Origin: an uncultured Lachnospiraceae bacterium
Lineage (GTDB): Bacteria > Bacillota_A > Clostridia > Lachnospirales > Lachnospiraceae
DNA: 17,884 nt
Assembly (NCBI GenBank): GCA_947564305.1
Contig: CANOBT010000111.1
Location: forward strand, 1-17,884
Reading direction: 5' to 3'
A program made the position numbers and the translations under genes. Every line of letters begins with the position of its first letter. Within the stretch, counting starts at the first letter, position 1. The notes below the pieces were generated by a model. The model did not search any database. It was not told the origin of the DNA and was given only the letters and a program-made list of their open reading frames with translations. Positions 1-7,147 of this stretch are shown piece after piece.

Positions 1-660
1 AAAGCAGAACACCTATCTTTTTCTTACCGCACGAAATACCAGACCATTCACGCTGTCCAGGATGTTTCCTGTGAATTTGACACCGGGAAGATGTACGCCG
101 TCACCGGAGAGTCCGGCAGCGGCAAGACCACCCTTCTCTCCCTCCTTGCCGGCCTTGACCTCCCCGAATCCGGGAAGGTTACCGTCCGGGGAAACGACCT
201 GTCCCAGATGAACCGGGATAAATACCGTCGCGAACAGGCATCCGTCATCTACCAGGCATTCCATCTGTTCCCCATGCTCACCGCCCTGGAAAATGTCATG
301 TTTCCCATGGAGCTGCGGAACATGAAGAAGAAAGCCGCGAAAGAGCGGGCGAAAAAGCTGCTCCTACAGGTAGGGCTTTCCGAGAAAATCTTCTCCCAGT
401 TCCCGCAGATGATGAGCGGCGGAGAACAGCAGCGGGTGGCAATCGCCAGGGCATTTGCCTCCGGAGGGAAGATTCTTCTGGCGGACGAGCCTACCGGAAA
501 CCTTGACACCGAAAACGAACAGCGCATCGTAGACCTTCTCCGCATGTCGGCGGACGAGCGGGGCTATGCGGTCATCGTTATCACCCACAACCCAAAGGTA
601 GCGGCCCGGGCGGACGTTATCCTGAGGATGCAGGACGGAAAGCTGGTGAGCGTATGTTGA
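1..660 (+). CDS. ABC transporter ATP-binding protein (MacB/LolD-like), 5'-truncated by window
   Basis: This is the cytoplasmic ATPase of an ABC transporter, expected to work with the permease encoded next to it. The reading frame is open from base 1 with homologous-looking residues (SYRTKYQTIHAVQDVS) before the first ATG at 91, so the true start lies upstream of the window. Visible motifs in order: Walker A GESGSGKTT (about 106-132), Q-loop region IYQAFHLFPMLTALENV, signature MSGGEQQRVAIARAF, Walker B ILLADEPTGNLD and the H-loop VITHNP. The signature and D-loop wording is typical of the MacB/LolD/FtsE-type family that pairs with FtsX-like permeases; in Bacillota these often handle antimicrobial peptides or lipid-linked substrates, but the substrate is not shown here. 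The stop TGA lies inside ATGTTGA, where an ancestral permease start seems to have overlapped it. Confidence 0.93.
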   Translation, partial: KAEHLSFSYRTKYQTIHAVQDVSCEFDTGKMYAVTGESGSGKTTLLSLLAGLDLPESGKVTVRGNDLSQMNRDKYRREQASVIYQAFHLFPMLTALENVMFPMELRNMKKKAAKERAKKLLLQVGLSEKIFSQFPQMMSGGEQQRVAIARAFASGGKILLADEPTGNLDTENEQRIVDLLRMSADERGYAVIVITHNPKVAARADVILRMQDGKLVSVC

Positions 661-704
661 AAATCAACTCACAGGACAGAAAGCTGGTGAACATATGTTA
701 AAAA
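631..704 (+). repeat. Tandem near-duplicate of 33 nt across the ATPase/permease junction
   Basis: Bases 631-663 and 672-704 align over 33 nt with four differences, all G in the first copy and A in the second, at a period of 41 nt. Each copy reads CAGGAC-GAAAGCTGGTGA-C-TATGTT-AAAA. Copy 1 holds the real C-terminus of the ATPase (QDGKLVSVC, stop) and an ATG overlapping that stop. Copy 2 encodes a ghost of the same tail (QDRKLVNIC, stop) and supplies the ATG actually used by the permease at 695. The ATG at 654 opens only a 15-codon frame that ends at the TAA in copy 2. Confidence 0.85.
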
Positions 705-2587
705 ACAGTATCAAACAGATGATGCGGACTCCCTTCCGGACTGCGGCATTCCTGATTCTTATCGGCATCTCCAGTCTTTTGCTGACACTGGGATGCAACC
801 TTTTCTATATCAGCGCGCAGACTCAGGAGGCGGCAAAAGGTGCATTTGCCACCATCGGCACCGTAAGGCAAAAGCCCTCCGGCGCTGCCAGGGAAAAATA
901 CTGGAACCCGGAAACGGGAGACTACGAGGCTTACTCTGTTGACCAGTACGGCGCGGCAATCCCGGACTCGGCGCTGGACATCGAGGGGCTGCCCTATATC
1001 CACAAGCCAAAGCACCAGCCGTTTTACGCGGCGTATACGGGTGACTATGTAGTCCGCAACACCCACAGCGAAGTGGACGAATCCTGGTGGGGCATCGGCG
1101 CCGATTGCGTCATCGCCGAGATGGAGCCATTTGAGGACTGTATGCCGGACCATCCGGTAAAACTGCATTTTAAAAAATCCCTCTATGGAAATATCACAGA
1201 CCGTATGCTCTCCTGGATCTGGTTCTGGGATTATGAAAATCCGCATCCCAAACCGCTCAAAGCAGGGCAGACTTATATTATGGCGCTCTATATGGACACC
1301 CACCTCGGATATTCCGGAATACTGGACAAATACGAGGGTGTCTCTGCCGTCTGGACGCCCTGGCTGGATGTCCGGGGCTCGCAGTACAAAAAGGACGGCA
1401 CGATGCTTAAAGACGAAAAACATAAAGGCCGCTTTTTCGAACAGGTGACGGAAGGGTTTTACGAAACTGCCGAAGGGAAACGCTGGCTCAATATTATAGA
1501 AGGCTTTACTATCGCCAATTACAGTATCCCCGTCACTCCCACTAACGCCACAAAGCTCCTCATGTATTTCTACAATGGAAACGCCGGGATTTCCGAAGGG
1601 CGGGATATCACGGAGGAAGAGTACGCCTCCGGGGCAAAGGTGTGCCTTGTAGACAGCAAATTTGCCGCCAACAACCAGCTAAAGCCGGGGGATAAGCTTA
1701 GACTCCCCCTCTATTATGCGGACTACTCGGCTCCCGCCTGTTACTATTACCCCTACTGGGCGGAGCGGACTGTCACCGAGAAGATGATTACTGCCGACGG
1801 GCAGCTCTATGATGTATTTGAGGACAATGAATACGAGATTGCCGGTATCTATCAGGTTACAGGGGGGATGCAAGATTATACAGGGTATGAGGCGCCGCAA
1901 AATGGCGTCGTCATCCCCGCGGCCTCTGTAGAGAACAGCGACGAGGACAATATCCTGAACTTTTCACCTATGAAACCGAGCAACACCATTTTCCAGATTG
2001 AGAACGGAACCATCGATGATTTTCTGGCAATCTGGGAGGAAAAAGGCATAGACGGGCTGGAGCTTGCTTTTGAGGATAACGGGTACTCAGAGCTTATGCA
2101 CAGCTTTGAAAACACGCGGAAGATGTCCGTCATCCTCTTAGGGGCGGGGGCAGGAATCACGCTCCTCATCCTTGTATTTTTCTGCCACATGTTCATCACA
2201 AAGCAGAAAGTGCGGACAGCCCTGGAGCGTTCTCTGGGCGTTCCGAAAGAAAAATGCCTTATCTCTCTGTGCGGGGGGATTTTGCTAATTGTGCTGATTG
2301 GTGTTATGATAGGAAGTAGCACGGGCGCTGTGTTCACCGAAAAGGCCGCGGCTCTTTCAGACAGCAAAAGCATCTACTCCTCCGCTTTCAGCGCCAATCA
2401 GGCGGCTGCAGAAGAAAACGTGCTGCCGGAGGATTTCCTGAAGGAAGGGAACATGGATATCATCCTTCCGTGCTTTTCCGGCGCGCTTAATCTTACCGCC
2501 GCTTTGCTGACAGCGTTTCTCATGGCAGCGGGGAGCTTAAAGAAAGAACCGCTTGAGCTTTTGTCCGGAACAAAGCAGGAACGGTGA
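695..2587 (+). CDS. FtsX/MacB-type ABC transporter permease
   Basis: A 630-aa membrane protein partnering the upstream ATPase. The layout is that of the FtsX/MacB fold: one N-terminal membrane segment (about residues 14-40, after a basic MLKNSIKQMMRTPFR start), a very large extracytoplasmic domain (about 41-476, rich in Tyr, Trp and acidic residues), then three segments near 477-503, 521-547 and 589-613, and a short cytoplasmic tail KKEPLELL. The KKEPLELL-type tail and R-T-P-F-R entry are usual in MacB-like permeases. The ATG at 695 follows a weak ribosome-binding site (GAAAGCTGGTGA) that lies within the duplicated stretch 672-704. The gap to the ATPase stop is 34 nt. The substrate is unknown; the extracytoplasmic domain has no motif I recognise. 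Confidence 0.88.
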   Translation: MLKNSIKQMMRTPFRTAAFLILIGISSLLLTLGCNLFYISAQTQEAAKGAFATIGTVRQKPSGAAREKYWNPETGDYEAYSVDQYGAAIPDSALDIEGLPYIHKPKHQPFYAAYTGDYVVRNTHSEVDESWWGIGADCVIAEMEPFEDCMPDHPVKLHFKKSLYGNITDRMLSWIWFWDYENPHPKPLKAGQTYIMALYMDTHLGYSGILDKYEGVSAVWTPWLDVRGSQYKKDGTMLKDEKHKGRFFEQVTEGFYETAEGKRWLNIIEGFTIANYSIPVTPTNATKLLMYFYNGNAGISEGRDITEEEYASGAKVCLVDSKFAANNQLKPGDKLRLPLYYADYSAPACYYYPYWAERTVTEKMITADGQLYDVFEDNEYEIAGIYQVTGGMQDYTGYEAPQNGVVIPAASVENSDEDNILNFSPMKPSNTIFQIENGTIDDFLAIWEEKGIDGLELAFEDNGYSELMHSFENTRKMSVILLGAGAGITLLILVFFCHMFITKQKVRTALERSLGVPKEKCLISLCGGILLIVLIGVMIGSSTGAVFTEKAAALSDSKSIYSSAFSANQAAAEENVLPEDFLKEGNMDIILPCFSGALNLTAALLTAFLMAAGSLKKEPLELLSGTKQER

Positions 2588-2596
2588 GCCTGATAA

Positions 2597-2804
2597 CAGG
2601 CGATTGCGAAACCCAAGGATTAACCGGGGTCATTGTGCAGCTTGTATCTTCCAACACAGACGCGCTTTCGCTCCGAGTTTACCGCAGCGGTACATAAGCT
2701 GCCAAAATACGGCAGCTAAGAACCGGCGGTAACCTAAGGTCTGCTTATGGAAGATACAAGCTGCACAATTCCGCACTGACAAATCAGGGTTTCGCAACTG
2801 CCTG
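2597..2804. repeat. ~208-bp imperfect palindrome, MITE-like or structured RNA
   Basis: The 250-bp gap between the permease and the ECF sigma gene is almost entirely a nested inverted repeat. Outer arms 2597-2614 and 2787-2804 match at 16 of 18 positions. Middle arms 2632-2653 and 2748-2769 are a perfect 22-bp inverted repeat (ATTGTGCAGCTTGTATCTTC and so on). An inner pair GTTTACCGC/GCGGTAAC flanks a central hairpin AGCTGCC (2697-2703) / GGCAGCT (2711-2717). TAA occurs immediately outside both outer ends, compatible with a 3-bp target duplication. No open frame of note is inside. It may be a miniature inverted-repeat element or a transcribed long hairpin in front of the sigma factor gene. Confidence 0.8.
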
Positions 2805-2839
2805 TAAATTCGGAACACACGAGAAAGGAGGGAGGACAA

Positions 2840-3406
2840 TTGCGGATTGACAGAGACAATTTTCTTGCGCGCCTGAAGGCTCATGATGAGCGGGCGTTAG
2901 AGTTTGTGCTGGAGGAATACGGCGGGCTCCTTATGTCCGTCATCCGAAGGCACCTCTTTTGTCTTCCCCAGATGCAGGAAGAGTGCTTGAATGACGTTCT
3001 TTTTTCTATCTGGGCACACATCGCCCAGTTTGACGAGGCACGCAGCACATTTAAAAACTGGATTGCGGGCATCGCCAGATACCGCTCCATCTCTTATCTC
3101 AGAAAATATAAAAACCGCCTGGAAGAGCTTTCGCTGGATGCCGTCAATACCGAAAACGCCTGGGATACCGGCGCGGAGGATGCATCTCTTCTCGCTCTCA
3201 TCGACAGGGAGCTTTCCGAGGAGACCGAGCGGATGCTTGGCTGTCTGAAAGCGGAAGACCGCGCCCTCTTTCTAAAGCTTTACTGCGAAGGGCAGGACGT
3301 GGAGGAAATAAGCCGGGAAACAGGTCTTAAAAAGGCGACAATCTATCAGAAATTAGCCCGGGGCAAGAAAAAAATCATTAGTTTTAGAAAAAAGGAGGCG
3401 AACTGA
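2840..3406 (+). CDS. ECF-type RNA polymerase sigma-70 factor
   Basis: A 188-aa alternative sigma factor. Region 2 spans about residues 20-90 (EFVLEEYGGLLMSVIRRHL, then ECLNDVLFSIWAHIAQFDE and FKNWIAGIARYRSISYLRK, the -10 recognition helix). Region 4 spans about 130-180 with a helix-turn-helix VEEISRETGLKKATIYQKLA followed by a basic RGKKKI stretch. No region 3 or 1 is present, as expected for the ECF class. The start is taken as TTG at 2840 because an excellent ribosome-binding site (AAGGAGGGAGG, 2825-2835) lies just upstream and no ATG fits. The downstream gene starts two bases after the stop and takes its ribosome-binding site (AAAGGAGG) from the end of this gene, so the two are co-translated, as is usual for a sigma and its anti-sigma. 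Confidence 0.93.
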   Translation: MRIDRDNFLARLKAHDERALEFVLEEYGGLLMSVIRRHLFCLPQMQEECLNDVLFSIWAHIAQFDEARSTFKNWIAGIARYRSISYLRKYKNRLEELSLDAVNTENAWDTGAEDASLLALIDRELSEETERMLGCLKAEDRALFLKLYCEGQDVEEISRETGLKKATIYQKLARGKKKIISFRKKEAN

Positions 3407-3407
3407 T

Positions 3408-4601
3408 ATGTGTGAAAAAAGAAAAAAAGAGGATGAAAATAAACTTTTTGACATGTTAAATGACGTATCGACCGACTTTTGCAGCTACCCCGAAACAGAA
3501 CTTACAAGAGACGAGCTTTGGAAATACCGGGAGAACTTAAGAGACTCCCTCGGCAGCACATCCGCAAAGAAGACCCGGAAAGTCTTTCGCTTTGCCGCGG
3601 CAGGCGCTGCCGCTTTTGCCGCCCTTGCTTTAGTCTTCGTCTGCCTGCAGCCCAAAGACGACAACTTCCGCGCCTCCGGACATACCAACTACTACAGCTT
3701 AAGCTCCATGCTGGGCGTAAGCGGCAGCCTTGAGGATTACACGCTGCACATTGATGAAAACCACCCGCTGAAAGGCGGCTCTGTCACTTTGAATTCCGCC
3801 GTGCTGGACGGCATCCGCCTCTCCGTTTCCAGCACCTATTATTATGAAGAAATACAGGAACTCCCGCGGCTTACAAGCGGAGGCTGGGGAAGAGACTACG
3901 GCAGTGCATTTGACCGGACGGACGCTTTCCTGTTCAAACCCGAACCGCAAAGCCGCGAATCCGGCTCTTTCAATCCGACATACACCGAATCCAAAGAGAA
4001 ACCCTATATCCAACGGCTGTATGTTGACGGGAAAGAGGTTCTGTGCGAGACGGAAAGCGACCTGTACGCAAGCGCCAACGGCGTACTGCAGGACACTGCC
4101 TCCTATTATTTCAACACCGAAACGATAAGCCTTCCGGCTCACGCTGCTCTGGAAATCTGGAAAAGCCCGGAAGACAAATCCCCGGAAACCGTGTTCGAAT
4201 TTACTCTCACAGAAAAAAATCTCGTTCCGGACACAACAAGCGTAAAGCTTGACCAGAAAGCGACTCTGCCGGACGGGCGGACGGTGCATTTTAAAAAGTT
4301 CGTACACAATATCCGCGGTCTCTATATAGAGGCGGAATACAGCGAAGATGTCATATCCCCGGAGAAAAAACGCCCGGTCTACTTAGAGTGTTACGACAAG
4401 AGCGGAATCATCCAGACCCTCCGGGAGCGGGAGCTTGAGGGGAATGTCCTTGTCTTTACCCCAGACCATATAAACACCCTCTACTCCAAGATTGGCTCCA
4501 TGGACTTTTTAGAATTCGAAATCATAGCGTATGTCTCCGATGAAAAGGGGAACTCCGGCAAGCGTTTGAGGCTTGATGAGACGGTGAAGGTTCCTTTGTA
4601 A
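3408..4601 (+). CDS. Membrane-anchored anti-sigma factor-like protein, DUF4179 type
   Basis: A 397-aa single-pass protein. The N-terminus (about 1-58) is charged and cytoplasmic, the size expected for a sigma-binding segment. One membrane segment lies near 61-81 (FAAAGAAAFAALALVFVCL). The rest is extracytoplasmic, beginning with YSLSSMLGVSGSLEDYTLHI and a beta-rich stretch that resembles DUF4179 domains, which are found in Clostridia and Bacilli proteins encoded next to ECF sigma factors. The position, two bases after the sigma stop, supports the role: it would hold the sigma factor at the membrane until an envelope signal releases it. The signal and the release route are not evident. No zinc-binding HxxxCxxC motif is seen at the N-terminus, so it is not a ZAS-type anti-sigma. 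Confidence 0.82.
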   Translation: MCEKRKKEDENKLFDMLNDVSTDFCSYPETELTRDELWKYRENLRDSLGSTSAKKTRKVFRFAAAGAAAFAALALVFVCLQPKDDNFRASGHTNYYSLSSMLGVSGSLEDYTLHIDENHPLKGGSVTLNSAVLDGIRLSVSSTYYYEEIQELPRLTSGGWGRDYGSAFDRTDAFLFKPEPQSRESGSFNPTYTESKEKPYIQRLYVDGKEVLCETESDLYASANGVLQDTASYYFNTETISLPAHAALEIWKSPEDKSPETVFEFTLTEKNLVPDTTSVKLDQKATLPDGRTVHFKKFVHNIRGLYIEAEYSEDVISPEKKRPVYLECYDKSGIIQTLRERELEGNVLVFTPDHINTLYSKIGSMDFLEFEIIAYVSDEKGNSGKRLRLDETVKVPL

Positions 4602-4611
4602 ACAAATATAA

Positions 4612-4650
4612 AGGTGTAAAATCCATTGGATTATCTTGGATTTTACACCT
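4612..4650. terminator. Perfect 14-bp hairpin between convergent operons
   Basis: AGGTGTAAAATCCA (4612-4625) pairs perfectly with TGGATTTTACACCT (4637-4650) around an 11-nt loop. It lies between two convergent anti-sigma genes (stops at 4601 and 4675). On the minus strand the hairpin is followed by TTATATTTGTTT, a reasonable U-rich tail, so it probably ends the minus-strand operon; it may act in both directions. Confidence 0.6.
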
Positions 4651-4696
4651 GAATTTTAGCCCATAAATCTGCTGTCACTCCATTGAATTTACAATT
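4612..4696. repeat. 85-nt repeat, copy A (hairpin plus anti-sigma 3' end)
   Basis: This 85-nt stretch recurs at 7003-7087 with only a few substitutions, and a shortened form is at 7941-7978. Here it consists of the intergenic hairpin plus the last codons of the minus-strand anti-sigma gene (IVNSME, stop). It is the only copy attached to an intact gene, so it is likely the source form. Confidence 0.85.
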
Positions 4697-5469
4697 CTCT
4701 TTAAAACCTCCGTTGACACACATCCCTGAATCTTGTACCTGATTCCATTTGCCACAAACACGGCATTTTTTTCTGAAGGCACTCCTTCCCTGGAGGTAGT
4801 TGACGAAACGATATTGACTTTATACCCCTGCCTGGATATATATTGCTCCTGAAACTCATATAATCCCAAATAATCATAATCAATCCCGCTTTTCAATTGG
4901 TCTTCGCTCAAAATCAGCTCCGCATCCAAAAATATGGGTGAACCGTATATTTCTCCCGGCTCAAAAGAATATTTATCAATATCCTCCAGTTTCTCCATTT
5001 TCTTTACATCGCCGACAATATAATTGTCAACATGGACAAACATATAGTTTTCATTATCCGTATCAACGGTTACTTTTTCATATTCGGAATGCTCAGATGC
5101 CAATCTGGACTCCAATAAAATATTTCCCAGATCATCATTAAGCCCGCTGTATGAATGATATTCCTTCTTAATGCTGCCCTCGTCATCCGGCACCCCTGAA
5201 ACCGCCGGAACCTGCACGGTCTCCATGCTGTCAATTTCCGGCAGGATTTCATTATTCACGCTGATTTTATTGTAAATATAATAGCCTGCGAAAGCAGTTG
5301 TAGTAAATATGAGAACCGATGCCGCTACTGCCGCCGGTATTTTATACAGCCTTTTTTTCATTGCATTTTTTGACTTGTATGTTGCCCTTATTTTCTCTTT
5401 CACTTCATCGCTTAAGCTGATGGGGTCTAATTGAATTTTTAAAAATTCTTTTAATTCCTTATCTTCCAT
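4675..5469 (-). CDS. Anti-sigma factor-like single-pass membrane protein
   Basis: A 264-aa protein with a short acidic/basic cytoplasmic segment (about 1-43), one membrane segment (about 44-66, IPAAVAASVLIFTTTAFAGYY) and an extracytoplasmic C-terminal part of roughly 200 residues. It starts from ATG at 5469 with GGAGG six bases upstream, inside the end of the sigma gene, which it overlaps by 11 nt; such overlap is the normal arrangement for ECF sigma/anti-sigma pairs. No ZAS zinc motif is visible. The fold of the outer part is not recognised beyond general likeness to DUF4179-associated proteins. The last codons and the downstream hairpin are repeated twice more further along the window. The role as anti-sigma is inferred from topology and neighbour. 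Confidence 0.8.
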   Translation of the reverse strand: MEDKELKEFLKIQLDPISLSDEVKEKIRATYKSKNAMKKRLYKIPAAVAASVLIFTTTAFAGYYIYNKISVNNEILPEIDSMETVQVPAVSGVPDDEGSIKKEYHSYSGLNDDLGNILLESRLASEHSEYEKVTVDTDNENYMFVHVDNYIVGDVKKMEKLEDIDKYSFEPGEIYGSPIFLDAELILSEDQLKSGIDYDYLGLYEFQEQYISRQGYKVNIVSSTTSREGVPSEKNAVFVANGIRYKIQGCVSTEVLKRIVNSME

Positions 5470-5959
5470 ATCCAGCCTCCAATAATAATTTTTTTATTCT
5501 GTTACGCGCCCTAAATAGTTTTTGTCTTGTCGTATTTGTATTCTTTCCGATTATCCTTGATATCTCATCAATCGACAATTCTTCATAATAATGCATAACA
5601 ATCAGCTCCCTATCCAGTTCGCCCAATTCTGAAAGGGCATCAAACACCACCTTTTTTTCTACTACGGATTCCGACAAATCATTTGAACCAGAATACAAAA
5701 TATCCGGCAGCTCATTTCGATAATGTTGAAACCACCTTGTGCGCCTGATATTCTTACAGCAATTAATTGCAATTCTTGTAATCCATGTCTTCTCGGAGGC
5801 CTCTCCCCGAAACGAGCCATAGGATTTCATCGCCTTTATGAATGTTTCCTGAACGGCATCCTCTGCCAACTGGTAATCCTGCAAATACACAACACAAATC
5901 CTTTGTATAGAATCTCCATACCTGGACATGAGCTCTTCCAAGAGTAAATCTGACGTCAT
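5459..5959 (-). CDS. ECF-type RNA polymerase sigma-70 factor
   Basis: A 166-aa sigma factor if started at the ATG at 5959. Region 2 shows YLQDYQLAEDAVQETFIKA (about 25-43), the standard ECF core-binding signature, followed by FRGEASEKTWITRIAINCCKNI. Region 4 has ELSIDEISRIIGKNTNTTRQKLF (about 127-149) as helix-turn-helix. An in-frame ATG at 5986 would add nine residues but has no ribosome-binding site, and a GAAAGGAG site lies downstream of it, 13 nt before the 5959 start; a candidate ECF promoter also abuts 5986. The next gene overlaps the end by 11 nt. It resembles SigV/SigW-like envelope-stress factors; it differs clearly from the other ECF factor in this window, so the two are not a recent duplication. 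Confidence 0.92.
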   Translation of the reverse strand: MTSDLLLEELMSRYGDSIQRICVVYLQDYQLAEDAVQETFIKAMKSYGSFRGEASEKTWITRIAINCCKNIRRTRWFQHYRNELPDILYSGSNDLSESVVEKKVVFDALSELGELDRELIVMHYYEELSIDEISRIIGKNTNTTRQKLFRARNRIKKLLLEAGYGR

Positions 5960-5986
5960 TTTTATATTTTCACTCCTTTCACCCAT

Positions 5987-6014
5987 TAGACACGGTTTAT
6001 ATGCATTGCGTTAC
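5987..6014 (-). promoter_or_regulatory. Candidate autoregulated ECF promoter
   Basis: On the minus strand GTAACG (6009-6014) is followed after 14 nt by CGTGTC (5989-5994). This has the AAC-type -35 and CGTC-like -10 expected for ECF sigma factors, which commonly drive their own operons. It would place transcription start just before the 5959 ATG. By-eye match only. Confidence 0.35.
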
Positions 6015-6092
6015 GTTTTTCCGCCAAAATAATATATTTGTGCCCCTATTTTAAACTTTAATGTTTTTACTGCAATAATATCCGTTTTTGCA

Positions 6093-6127
6093 TTGGCACA
6101 TATTATTATAATTCGTTATAATAATAT
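6093..6127 (+). promoter_or_regulatory. Promoter with 12-bp palindromic operator upstream of hicB-like gene
   Basis: ATATTATTATAA (6100-6111) and TTATAATAATAT (6116-6127) form a perfect inverted repeat around TTCG. A sigma-A promoter can be read as TTGGCA (6093-6098), 18-nt spacer, TATAAT (6117-6122), so the palindrome covers the spacer and -10. That is the position expected of an autorepressor operator, and HicB-family antitoxins commonly repress their own operons. Distance to the ATG at 6201 is about 75 nt. Confidence 0.5.
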
Positions 6128-6200
6128 TATTAGGTATCTTTTTCTTAAAAGTTGTAAAGCTGCATACAATTAAAAACACTAATAAAGGAGTATTTGATTT

Positions 6201-6419
6201 ATGGAATATATTATAAATTTTACCTGGGATGACGATGCCAATGTCTGGATTGCTACCAGTGAAGACATTCCCGGTCTTATACTGGAGTCCGGTTCTCTTG
6301 ATGCACTATTAAAGCGGACCCGTTTCGCAGTGCCCGAGCTGCTTGAGCTGAATGCACCTGGCACACAGCCGCTTTCTTTGTTATTTGTATCAAAACGTCA
6401 GGAAAGGATGGGCTTATAA
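6201..6419 (+). CDS. HicB-like antitoxin, DUF1902 domain
   Basis: A 72-aa protein whose first 50 residues (INFTWDDDANVWIATSEDIP, then GLILESGSLDALLKRTR and PELLELN) follow the DUF1902 pattern: a beta strand with W-D-x-x-A-x-V-W-x-A-x-S-x-D-I-P-G-L. This domain is a small HicB-type fold found as the antitoxin partner of HicA mRNA-interferase toxins in Clostridia. The ATG is preceded by AAAGGAG (6184-6190). The stop TAA overlaps the next ATG (TAATG), the usual translational coupling in such pairs, but the partner toxin is reduced to a stub. With no toxin to counter, it may be a relic or a stand-alone repressor. Confidence 0.72.
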   Translation: MEYIINFTWDDDANVWIATSEDIPGLILESGSLDALLKRTRFAVPELLELNAPGTQPLSLLFVSKRQERMGL

Positions 6420-6463
6420 TGGCTGAACATGTGACGGTTGATACCAAGATAAAATCTTCTTAA
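6419..6463 (+). pseudogene. HicA toxin remnant
   Basis: Directly coupled to the HicB-like gene, this 14-codon frame reads MAEHVTVDTKIKSS. The HVTVDTKIKS part resembles the C-terminal strand of HicA toxins of this clostridial family (typically H-F-T-V-x-x-x-I-K-S-R-H-T-A-N). The toxin body, including the catalytic His region before it, is gone, and the frame ends at the junction with the segmental duplication starting at 6451 (AAAATCT shared at the join). The identification rests on a short match and the gene order, so it is tentative. Confidence 0.5.
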
Positions 6464-6697
6464 ATATACCCTCCGTTATATACGATATGAAACCCGACTG
6501 CTATAGCCGCAGTCGCCGAACACATTAGCAATACCGATTTCAGCCCGATTGACCATTTGCATATCGTATCTATAATAACGGAAATCCCTGTATATCCTTT
6601 TCTTAAATACTGCACCCAATATATTATGTCCGAGGCAACCAACGCCCAAAGAAACATGCAAAATTGTATCTCCTAAAATCCATCTCCTGAAATTCCT
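6460..6697 (-). pseudogene. Truncated copy of the 118-aa membrane protein gene
   Basis: This aligns with the intact gene at 7280-7636 but lacks its first 21 nt (seven codons with the start) and an internal 98-nt block equivalent to 7480-7577. The 98-nt loss shifts the frame, and the coding part that would hold the first membrane segment is gone. The retained part still reads as MFLWALVASDIIYWVQYLRK and a CKWSIGLKSVLLMCSATAA segment. No ribosome-binding site is present, so it is unlikely to be expressed as a useful protein. Confidence 0.85.
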
Positions 6698-6737
6698 GTT
6701 TAATATTTTTTCACTGCACCTGGATAATTAAATAGAC

Positions 6738-6766
6738 TTTACACCTTATGCAGAATCCGCTATAAT
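6738..6766 (+). promoter_or_regulatory. Sigma-A promoter of the 58-aa gene
   Basis: TTTACA (6738-6743), a 17-nt spacer and a perfect TATAAT (6761-6766). The first in-frame ATG of the downstream frame, at 6765, overlaps this -10 box and so cannot be the start. This promoter is within the block missing from unit 2. Confidence 0.7.
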
Positions 6767-6803
6767 GAAAATACTAAAAATCAATCAAAAAGGCGGTGAA
6801 AGG

Positions 6804-6980
6804 ATGGCTGAAGAAATGACACTTGACGAATTAAAGCAAATCACAATTGACTATTATGTAAATCTACAGCGAATCAAAAAAGCCGACACCGAAAACAATC
6901 CTGAATTAATGTATCAGCTCAAAGTCGCCAAAAATAAACTGGCATCTCTGGGCATCCCCACTGAAGAATTTGAATTATAA
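6804..6980 (+). CDS. Small hypothetical protein, 58 aa
   Basis: I do not recognise this family. From the ATG at 6804 the product is 58 aa (MAEEMTLDELKQITIDYYVN onward), acidic/basic, without membrane segment or Cys, probably two or three helices, ending TEEFEL. The start is chosen over 6765 because 6765 lies in the -10 box and because AAAGGCGG and GAAAGG stand just before 6804. Its last 136 nt with stop are repeated at 7783-7918 with few changes, most of them at third positions or conservative (for example ASL to ESL), which suggests past selection on the protein. It has its own promoter and a terminator at 7115. Function unknown. Confidence 0.65.
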   Translation: MAEEMTLDELKQITIDYYVNLQRIKKADTENNPELMYQLKVAKNKLASLGIPTEEFEL

Positions 6981-7002
6981 ACTAAACAGCAACTAAAAGG
7001 AA

Positions 7003-7087
7003 AGGTGTAAAATCCATTGAGTTATCCTGGATTTTACGCCCGAATCTTAGCCAATAAATCTGCTGTCACTCCATTAAATTTACAATT
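7003..7087. repeat. 85-nt repeat, copy B
   Basis: Near-identical to 4612-4696, including the hairpin (7003-7016 with 7028-7041, now with one mismatch and one wobble pair) and, on the minus strand, the codons for IVNLME and stop. No anti-sigma coding sequence follows beyond these codons, so it is a detached gene end. Confidence 0.85.
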
Positions 7088-7114
7088 AAAGTGAAAATAT
7101 TAGCTCCATTAGAA

Positions 7115-7147
7115 AACCCCGGAAGTTGCGCTCCGGGGTTTTTGTTT
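7115..7147 (+). terminator. Rho-independent terminator after the 58-aa gene
   Basis: AACCCCGGA (7115-7123) pairs with TCCGGGGTT (7132-7140) around an 8-nt loop, followed by TTTGTTTG. Its twin is at 7995-8023. Confidence 0.85.

Noticed and set aside
698..1423. Long open frame antisense to the permease gene (241 codons).
   Set aside because: It is a mirror of the GC-rich permease coding sequence, with no ribosome-binding site and no recognisable protein pattern.
3699..4307. Long open frame antisense to the first anti-sigma gene (202 codons).
   Set aside because: Overlaps a well-supported gene for its whole length, lacks a start signal and has low-complexity residues typical of a shadow frame.
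5960..5986. Extended N-terminus of the second ECF sigma factor from ATG 5986.
   Set aside because: No ribosome-binding site before 5986, a GGAG site inside the proposed extension, and a candidate -10 directly abutting the ATG.
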